In this document: one piece after another, positions 1 through 3,416 of the stretch
How the letters are laid out: each line of letters starts with the position of its first letter
Numbering within the stretch: the first letter of the stretch is position 1
From: Candidatus Heimdallarchaeota archaeon
GTDB taxonomy: Archaea; Asgardarchaeota; Heimdallarchaeia; Heimdallarchaeales; Kariarchaeaceae
Direction: 5' to 3'
Assembly: GCA_027016475.1 (NCBI GenBank)
Contig: JALUTL010000424.1
Location: 1-7,415 of the forward strand
DNA length: 7,415 bases
The notes under the pieces: generated by a model
The model's database searches: none
Told to the model about the DNA's origin: nothing
The model's input: only the letters and a program-made list of their open reading frames with translations
Position numbers and translations under genes: made by a program

Positions 1-2
1 CC

Positions 3-188
3 GTCAGGAAAAGCAATCGGGTGCATCGGGGCCTGTACAGGTGCAGGACATGCGGAATTGAATGGAATGCCGACATCAATGGGGTAATCAACATCCTGAG
101 AAAAGTAGTCCCAAAGGGGTTTGCCCGATGGGATAGTGGCGAAATCATCTCGCCAAGCTGTCTGAAGCTTGTCTGCTTCAGCGGCTAA
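3..188 (+). CDS. tnpB: TnpB (IS200/IS605 family RNA-guided nuclease), C-terminal fragment
   Basis: Only the last 61 codons are in the window; the reading frame is open through the left edge. The fragment reads HRGLYRCRTCG, the second Cys pair of the TnpB/OrfB zinc ribbon, then NADINGVINIL, the RuvC-III segment whose Asp (residue 24 of the fragment) is one of the three catalytic acidic residues. Known family role: TnpB is an RNA-guided DNA endonuclease of IS200/IS605 elements that uses a guide RNA made from the 3' end of its own gene and helps the element persist. The last 25 or so codons (RWDSGEIISPSCLKLVCFSG) overlap strong RNA hairpins, so they are probably constrained as RNA as well as protein. 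The segment is visibly more G+C-rich than the neighbouring genes, as expected for a transferred element. Whether the gene is intact, and whether a tnpA partner exists, cannot be seen here. Confidence 0.9.
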   Translation, partial: VRKSNRVHRGLYRCRTCGIEWNADINGVINILRKVVPKGFARWDSGEIISPSCLKLVCFSG

Positions 189-208
189 ATAAGTTCCTAT
201 CGGAACTT
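137..208 (+). ncRNA. Candidate omega/reRNA scaffold and IS200/IS605 right-end hairpins
   Basis: Three hairpins follow one another. The first is TGGCGA/TCGCCA (137-142 with 150-155, 7-nt loop). The second is a 12-bp helix from 156 to 186: CTGAAGC/GCTTCAG (162-168 with 175-181, 6-nt loop) extended by 156-160 with 182-186, including one G-U pair and a single bulged T at 161. The third is AAGTTCC/GGAACTT (191-197 with 202-208, 4-nt loop). They start inside the tnpB coding sequence and run past its stop codon (TAA at 186-188), which is where the guide-RNA scaffold of TnpB elements lies. A hairpin with an extrahelical T is also what TnpA transposases of this family recognise at element ends. The pairing is seen directly; the RNA's function, its 5' end and the scaffold/guide boundary are inferred. 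The guide would start a short way downstream, probably between 209 and 245. Confidence 0.55.
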
Positions 209-270
209 GACGATGGATGCAATTTTTCAAAAGGGTTTAAGTGTCCTGTAGTGGTGGATTGGATTCAAGG

Positions 271-277
271 AAAAAAA
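271..277 (-). terminator. Poly-T tract directly after the cupin gene stop
   Basis: On the minus strand the stop codon TGA (280-278) is followed at once by seven T residues, then CC. Archaeal RNA polymerase can terminate on T-rich tracts without a hairpin, so this is a plausible terminator for the cupin-like gene. No stable stem precedes it. Confidence 0.5.
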
Positions 278-955
278 TCAGACTGCACCTGAAAAGAAGG
301 CGTGGTTTGGAGGGTCGATAAATGAAAATGCCTGTGGATTTAGGGTATATATGGTATACAGGGGTCGTGGAATCAATATTTTGAATTGTTCCAGCCCTGG
401 TCTGATTTCAGGAATCGGAAGTTCATCATAATTTTTGTTCGGTTCAAGAGTTGCTGTCATGGTCATGGTATATCCCAGCCCGTTCAGTTCGAGAAGGTCT
501 TCGATGTTTCTTGTGTCTTCCTTTGCCTTTAGTTCAAAAAATTTTGCGGGTTTTTCTGAGGAGTTGTTGATGAGTTGTGTATCATATCTTGGAGGAACTA
601 CACAAAATTGCAGAGGTTTGAGATGGTAAAGATAAAACCTTTGTACTTTTGTCTTTGATGTCCTCTTTTGGATTGCCACTGTACAGTTTGGATCCAATGC
701 CTGAATGATCCGTCCATATTCAGTGATTCCGCTGAGCAGTGATGTCGTTGGCTGATCTGTTGCTGGAGGCAGAACATGGAGGTTAAATTGGATACTGGGG
801 TTTAATGCCCTGTGTTCTGGGAGAATGAGATTTTGGTAAAGAACAGGATAGTTTGCACCATTCATTGGAATAGGGTCTCTGATGAAATCGCCCCTATTGA
901 AGATCGGTGTACCATCATCATGGAAATCAAGGGGCAGTCCATATGGTACTTTCAT
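278..955 (-). CDS. Cupin-type glucose-6-phosphate isomerase-like protein, active site apparently lost
   Basis: 225 aa starting at ATG. The order of motifs follows the archaeal cupin phosphoglucose isomerase (GPI) family: an N-terminal PYGLPLDFHDDG (compare PFGVKVDF in the Pyrococcus enzyme as I recall it), FNLHVLPP (about 57-64) in the place of the first cupin strands, then VVPPRYDTQLIN (119-130) in the place of the second cupin motif VPPYWAHRTVN, and a tail with NGLGYTMTMTATLEPN (158-173). Known of the family: these enzymes interconvert glucose-6-phosphate and fructose-6-phosphate using a metal held by GHxH, a Glu and a later His. Here the stretch that should carry GHxH and the Glu is shortened to about ten residues (about 65-75), and the later His is a Thr (residue 126). 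The reading frame is intact, so this may be a pseudoenzyme or a protein with a new role rather than a decaying gene. It lies divergent to a PadR regulator, which could control it. Fold assignment is moderate; substrate unknown. Confidence 0.6.
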   Translation of the reverse strand: MKVPYGLPLDFHDDGTPIFNRGDFIRDPIPMNGANYPVLYQNLILPEHRALNPSIQFNLHVLPPATDQPTTSLLSGITEYGRIIQALDPNCTVAIQKRTSKTKVQRFYLYHLKPLQFCVVPPRYDTQLINNSSEKPAKFFELKAKEDTRNIEDLLELNGLGYTMTMTATLEPNKNYDELPIPEIRPGLEQFKILIPRPLYTIYTLNPQAFSFIDPPNHAFFSGAV

Positions 956-977
956 ACAATTTTTTCGGACTAACCTT

Positions 978-986
978 CAATAATTG
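978..986 (-). promoter_or_regulatory. Weak TATA-like box for the cupin-like gene
   Basis: CAATTATTG is centred about 27 bp upstream of the ATG at 955 on the minus strand, the spacing expected for a leaderless archaeal transcript. There is no Shine-Dalgarno site close to this ATG (the only purine run, GAAGG, is over 15 nt away), which agrees with leaderless initiation. The box is a poor match to consensus. Confidence 0.3.
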
Positions 987-1045
987 TTTGGGATGAATGG
1001 ATCAAAAAAATGAAAATAATTTGGCTGAAATTGTCGTTTCAGTGG

Positions 1046-1070
1046 TTCATTTATAAATCTAGAAAATGAA
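1046..1070. promoter_or_regulatory. Candidate PadR operator: 7-bp inverted repeat around the TATA box
   Basis: TTCATTT (1046-1052) and AAATGAA (1064-1070) are perfect inverted repeats with an 11-bp spacer. The spacer and left arm contain the TATA box of the PadR gene, so a dimer bound here would block transcription initiation. PadR regulators commonly bind short dyads in their own promoter. That this dyad is such a site is inference from position and symmetry. Confidence 0.4.
1050..1057 (+). promoter_or_regulatory. TATA box of the PadR-type regulator gene
   Basis: TTTATAAA is a near-consensus archaeal TATA box. With a TSS 25-27 bp downstream, transcription would begin near 1079-1081, giving a leader of about 14 nt. 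That leader begins with GAGG (1080-1083), a Shine-Dalgarno-like site 10 nt before the ATG at 1094. Confidence 0.6.
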
Positions 1071-1093
1071 GCTGTGTTAGAGGCGAATTTGCT

Positions 1094-1456
1094 ATGGATG
1101 AAGAAAGTTTCAAGCCCCTTGACAGATTGCGCAAAAAGCTTATGGTCGAAAACCTTTACATTTGGATTCTCATTTTGCTGAAGGAGAAAAAAAAGTATGC
1201 CTATGAGTTGAGGAACGACATCAAAGAGCGTTTTGGATTTGCTCCTGCAACTGTGACATCCTATGCTGTCCTGTACAAGCTGAATAGGGAGGGGTTTGTG
1301 GAAATTGTGGAGCAGAATCCATTTCCCAACAGAAAGTACTATACCATTACTCCCAAAGGTGAAAAGCTTATCGAGGAGACAAAGAAAGTATTCCAGGATC
1401 TTTATTTCGAGTTGTTCGAAGAGAACATTGAAAAGGATATCACAAAGGGCAACTAG
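1094..1456 (+). CDS. PadR-family transcriptional regulator
   Basis: 120 aa, a usual length for short PadR proteins. It has the PadR winged helix-turn-helix layout: a first helix LYIWILILLKEKKKYAYEL (21-39, the equivalent of the family's 'LLxxGPxYGYEL'), the recognition region FAPATVTSYAVLYKLNREGF (49-68, usually 'SxGTLYPLLxRLExEGL'), the wing NPFPNRKYYTITPKGEKL (75-92, family pattern 'GRPRKYYxLTxxGxxxL'), and a C-terminal helix (about 94-114) for dimerisation. Known of the family: mostly ligand-responsive repressors that often regulate neighbouring genes and themselves. The ATG at 1094 is supported by a TATA box and a GAGG site. Its likely targets are its own promoter, the divergent cupin-like gene and possibly the membrane module downstream; this is inferred from position only. 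Its last 17 nt overlap the 3' end of a small convergent gene. Confidence 0.85.
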   Translation: MDEESFKPLDRLRKKLMVENLYIWILILLKEKKKYAYELRNDIKERFGFAPATVTSYAVLYKLNREGFVEIVEQNPFPNRKYYTITPKGEKLIEETKKVFQDLYFELFEENIEKDITKGN

Positions 1457-1535
1457 TCTGTAAAGTCATGGCAAGGGCCATAGCTATCAGAATCAGGACA
1501 GATGTATTAAGCAGTACGGAAATGAATTGATTCAT
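1440..1535 (-). CDS. Very small hydrophobic membrane protein (31 aa), unknown function
   Basis: 31 aa, almost all hydrophobic: MNQFISVLLNTSVLILIAMA followed by LAMTLQTSCPL, enough for one membrane span (about residues 4-24). Its ATG overlaps the TGA of the upstream 48-aa gene as ATGA, and a good Shine-Dalgarno site (GGAGTG, with GGAG at 1548-1545, 9 nt before the ATG) lies inside that gene. These signals, rather than any homology, argue that it is translated. The 3' end overlaps the convergent PadR gene by 17 nt. I do not recognise it; such a short frame could also be a non-functional remnant. Confidence 0.5.
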   Translation of the reverse strand: MNQFISVLLNTSVLILIAMALAMTLQTSCPL

Positions 1536-1678
1536 GGCAGTTCACTCCAAAAACGTACAACCTGAATGAGCAGTGGTGTATTGAGAATGCAGCTTGATGA
1601 TGAGACAACAATTGCAAAAGCAAAAATTACAACCAAGAGATAATATGTAATGGAAAGTCCCAATTCCACTACCTTCAT
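1532..1678 (-). CDS. Small single-span membrane protein (48 aa), unknown function
   Basis: 48 aa with one strong transmembrane segment (about residues 8-26, LSITYYLLVVIFAFAIVV) followed by SSSSC and a short tail (ILNTPLLIQVVRFWSELP). Its ATG overlaps the TGA of the upstream 156-aa gene as ATGA, and a near-perfect Shine-Dalgarno site GGAGG (1690-1686) sits 7 nt before it, inside that gene's last codons. Start/stop overlap plus a strong site is a classic sign of translational coupling, so the protein is probably made in ratio with its neighbours. It is the middle gene of a three-gene minus-strand operon. No family recognised. Confidence 0.65.
   Translation of the reverse strand: MKVVELGLSITYYLLVVIFAFAIVVSSSSCILNTPLLIQVVRFWSELP
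1545..1548 (-). promoter_or_regulatory. Shine-Dalgarno site of the 31-aa gene
   Basis: GGAG (within GGAGTGAA, minus strand) lies 9 nt upstream of the ATG at 1535-1533 and inside the 48-aa gene. It decides this otherwise doubtful start. Confidence 0.5.
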
Positions 1679-2145
1679 GTCCCTGCCTCCAAAATAGCTT
1701 CATTTGTTGACAGAACAAAAGAAGAGTTGGCTGTAGGCATAAAGCGGGCTGGAGGGATAGGAATCAACGTTACATTGACATAAATTGAAGAGGAATCCGG
1801 ATGTGATATTGTGTCAAAAGTAAATACTTCTCCATCGACCAATAGAGAAATCAGATCCAATTTGGTTTCATTGATGGTTCGTCCTTCATTGTCAGCAAGA
1901 TGGAGATTTACAGGAATTGAATCATTGATAGGCTGATTCCATCCATTGAATGCCATGACATTCAAGTGAAGAAAATATATTTTGACAGTGCTGAGGAATT
2001 TAAAAATAAATTTGTAGTGGATTTCTGCATAGATGGTATTTGCCAAGATTTTGCCGAAAATTATCATAATCAATGTATATCCAAGCAGGAGGAAAATTAT
2101 CATGATGGTCAACGAGGTATAGAAGACGCTTTTTTTCCTTGTCAT
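1675..2145 (-). CDS. Membrane-anchored protein with extracytoplasmic domain; possibly FlaF/FlaG-like
   Basis: 156 aa from the ATG at 2145. An in-frame TTG five codons upstream (2160) is less likely because a TATA box sits 25 bp from this ATG, making the mRNA leaderless at 2145. The protein starts MTRKK, has one membrane span (about 10-32), then a mixed hydrophobic stretch, and a hydrophilic domain (about 75-156) rich in alternating beta-type residues: VNLHLADNEGRTINETKLDL, LLVDGEVFTF, YVNVTLIPIP. The pattern 'NxG, two strands, DGE' recalls the beta-sandwich of archaellum stator/pilin-associated proteins FlaF and FlaG, but this is a faint likeness, not a confident hit. Three N-glycosylation sequons (NET at 92, NVT at 124, NSS at 140) fit an exported archaeal protein. 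First gene of an operon with two small membrane proteins, divergent from another membrane pair. Confidence 0.7.
   Translation of the reverse strand: MTRKKSVFYTSLTIMIIFLLLGYTLIMIIFGKILANTIYAEIHYKFIFKFLSTVKIYFLHLNVMAFNGWNQPINDSIPVNLHLADNEGRTINETKLDLISLLVDGEVFTFDTISHPDSSSIYVNVTLIPIPPARFMPTANSSFVLSTNEAILEAGT
1686..1690 (-). promoter_or_regulatory. Shine-Dalgarno site of the 48-aa gene
   Basis: GGAGG on the minus strand, 7 nt before the ATG at 1678. It lies in the last codons of the upstream gene and supports a real start within the ATGA overlap. Confidence 0.65.
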
Positions 2146-2165
2146 GAGTTTGTATAGCAATTTCA

Positions 2166-2173
2166 GTATAAAT
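2166..2173 (-). promoter_or_regulatory. TATA box for the minus-strand membrane operon
   Basis: ATTTATAC on the minus strand is centred about 25 bp upstream of the ATG at 2145, so transcription should start at or next to that ATG. No Shine-Dalgarno site precedes the ATG, as expected for a leaderless mRNA. Confidence 0.55.
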
Positions 2174-2191
2174 GGGCGGATTTTTTAGTAC

Positions 2192-2199
2192 TTTTTATA
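2192..2199 (+). promoter_or_regulatory. TATA box for the plus-strand membrane gene pair
   Basis: TTTTTATA is centred about 25 bp upstream of the ATG at 2221, which places the transcription start on the ATG itself (leaderless). The box faces the opposite promoter at 2166-2173; the two boxes are about 26 bp apart, centre to centre, and each is the same distance from its own start codon. Confidence 0.55.
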
Positions 2200-2220
2200 G
2201 TCAAGTTTGAATTGTTTTGT

Positions 2221-2391
2221 ATGGGCGTAACAGAAGAAATAGGAATTATACTGCTCTATGCAGTCCTTTTGGGTGCAGTTGCTCTTGTACTGTTCAGTAT
2301 CGCTGAGGCAGTGATTTCCAAACTGACTGATTTAAGTGGAACATTTGAGGCGTGGGGAATGTGTCTGTCGGGTGGTTCATGTCCAAACTGA
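2221..2391 (+). CDS. Small single-span membrane protein (56 aa), unknown; possibly pilin-like
   Basis: 56 aa. A short acidic N-terminus (MGVTEE) is followed by one long hydrophobic segment (about 7-30, IGIILLYAVLLGAVALVLFS), a helical stretch IAEAVISKLTDLSGTFEAW and a tail with two cysteines (CLSGGSC). The start is supported by a TATA box at leaderless distance. The last 13 nt overlap the next gene, which starts at 2379 in another frame, so the two are almost certainly co-translated. General size and shape (short head, one span, amphipathic tail) resemble Flp-type minor pilins, and the downstream gene resembles a pilus platform protein, but the conserved Glu-Tyr after the cleavage site is missing. 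Pilin identity is therefore speculative; a small regulatory or partner subunit is equally possible. Confidence 0.6.
   Translation: MGVTEEIGIILLYAVLLGAVALVLFSIAEAVISKLTDLSGTFEAWGMCLSGGSCPN
2371..2375 (+). promoter_or_regulatory. Shine-Dalgarno-like site for the 345-aa membrane protein
   Basis: GGTGG lies 3 nt (GGTG 4 nt) before the ATG at 2379, within the preceding 56-aa gene. It favours the ATG over the in-frame GTG at 2352, whose nearest purine run (GAGG, 2347-2350) is only one base from the GTG. Confidence 0.4.
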
Positions 2392-3416
2392 ATTTTCCGT
2401 TTCTTGGTCTTGTTGTTCTCAGCCTTGCTTTTACATCTCATCCATGGCTGGTTCTTCTTTCGCTTCCTTTTGAGAGGTTGGTGTCAAGGGAGATAGCAAG
2501 GCAGGAAAAGAACAGGAACAGAAGGACAAAAGAAAGGATTCAAGAGTATTTGTATGATGTGTTGAGGGTAAGCTATCATAAGAAAGGGCTTTTGTATCCT
2601 AGGTTAGAAAACCAGCTGGCCCTGCAAATTGGGGTCGAACCTGACTATTCCATTGAATCGAGTCTGATATCTTCTCCACGACGAAGAGGGAACAATGAAT
2701 TGATTATTCTGGAAAAAGAGATGAATATGCTGTCCGACAAGCTTTCTTTGCGAATGTTGGTTCTGTTCGGAATTCCTTTGGTTTACTTCACATTGAGCAT
2801 AGGTCTGAAGGACAGTTTTGCAATGCTTGGGTTTGCATATCTCATTTTTGCCTATCTTTTTTCACTGTTCAGAATCAACTATGATCCAAGAGGAATAACT
2901 GAGGCAATGAATGATCTTGCCATGAATCTTCCTTCGACCCATCGGGATCTTCTGCATTTCGAGAAGTATATTGATGTTTGGACATTGGAAAGTTCTTCCT
3001 TACCATCTGTCAAAAAAGGACTATCCATCCCGCAAGAGATTGTGGCTACAGTTTTGGTAGCCACATTGCATCTGGATCCAGTGGATCGAAATGAAGTGTT
3101 GGAGCAGTTCTTGGAAGACTTCAGGCCAATGCGTCAGTTCGAAAACAGTTTTGTTGCCAATGTAGAGGCGCAACGGATCAAGGACATATTCAACCTGATT
3201 GCCACTTCAGTTGTTCTTGGAATTTTTGTGGGAATTGGAAAGCTACTCTCTGGATTTTCTATCCCCTTTTTTGTTCAAATTGATTTTCCTGAATTTTTGG
3301 ATGTTACAACAGGTATCTTGTTTGTCTCCCAATTAGATATGAAAAAGGGAATAGTTGGATTTGGACTGTATTACTTTCTGTTTGGAATGTTTAGCATTCT
3401 TTTTGGAATAGTCTAG
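2379..3416 (+). CDS. Polytopic membrane protein of unknown family; T2SF/TadC/FlaJ-like topology
   Basis: 345 aa from the ATG at 2379 (354 aa if the GTG at 2352 were used). Topology read from the sequence: an N-terminal hairpin-like hydrophobic region (about 6-31), a highly charged cytoplasmic region of about 90 residues (REIARQEKNRNRRTKERIQE and on), two spans (about 125-142 and 147-164), a second polar region of about 105 residues, then spans at about 270-288 and 323-345 with a further hydrophobic stretch between; the chain ends right after the last span. Two polar domains each followed by a membrane pair is the layout of GspF/TadC/FlaJ platform proteins of type IV-pilus-like machines. The segment NEVLEQFLEDFRPMRQFENS followed by a membrane span also resembles the end of a T2SF domain. 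No diagnostic motif confirms this, and no ATPase gene is in view. It shares its stop with gatE in a convergent CTAG. Confidence 0.75.
   Translation: MSKLNFPFLGLVVLSLAFTSHPWLVLLSLPFERLVSREIARQEKNRNRRTKERIQEYLYDVLRVSYHKKGLLYPRLENQLALQIGVEPDYSIESSLISSPRRRGNNELIILEKEMNMLSDKLSLRMLVLFGIPLVYFTLSIGLKDSFAMLGFAYLIFAYLFSLFRINYDPRGITEAMNDLAMNLPSTHRDLLHFEKYIDVWTLESSSLPSVKKGLSIPQEIVATVLVATLHLDPVDRNEVLEQFLEDFRPMRQFENSFVANVEAQRIKDIFNLIATSVVLGIFVGIGKLLSGFSIPFFVQIDFPEFLDVTTGILFVSQLDMKKGIVGFGLYYFLFGMFSILFGIV

Noticed and set aside
191..227. AAGTTCC/GGAACTT hairpin as a simple intrinsic terminator of tnpB
   Set aside because: No U-tract directly follows the stem (the T run at about 220 is 11 nt away and only five long), and the hairpin continues a series of stems beginning inside tnpB, so an element-end/guide-RNA role is the better reading.
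435..629. Plus-strand open frame of 64 codons opposite the cupin-like gene
   Set aside because: Antisense to a frame with family-level similarity; no promoter or ribosome-binding site.
1966..2157. Plus-strand open frame of 63 codons opposite the membrane-anchored protein
   Set aside because: The minus frame has a membrane anchor, promoter and coupled downstream genes; this one has none of these.
2146..2160. TTG at 2160 as start of the 156-aa membrane-anchored protein
   Set aside because: The TATA box at 2166-2173 is too close to allow a transcript that includes 2160; it places the start at the ATG at 2145.
2352..2378. GTG at 2352 as start of the polytopic membrane protein (354 aa)
   Set aside because: The nearest purine-rich site is one base from the GTG, the extra residues (MGNVSVGWF) add nothing recognisable, and the ATG at 2379 has GGTGG in front and forms a compact overlap with the preceding gene.
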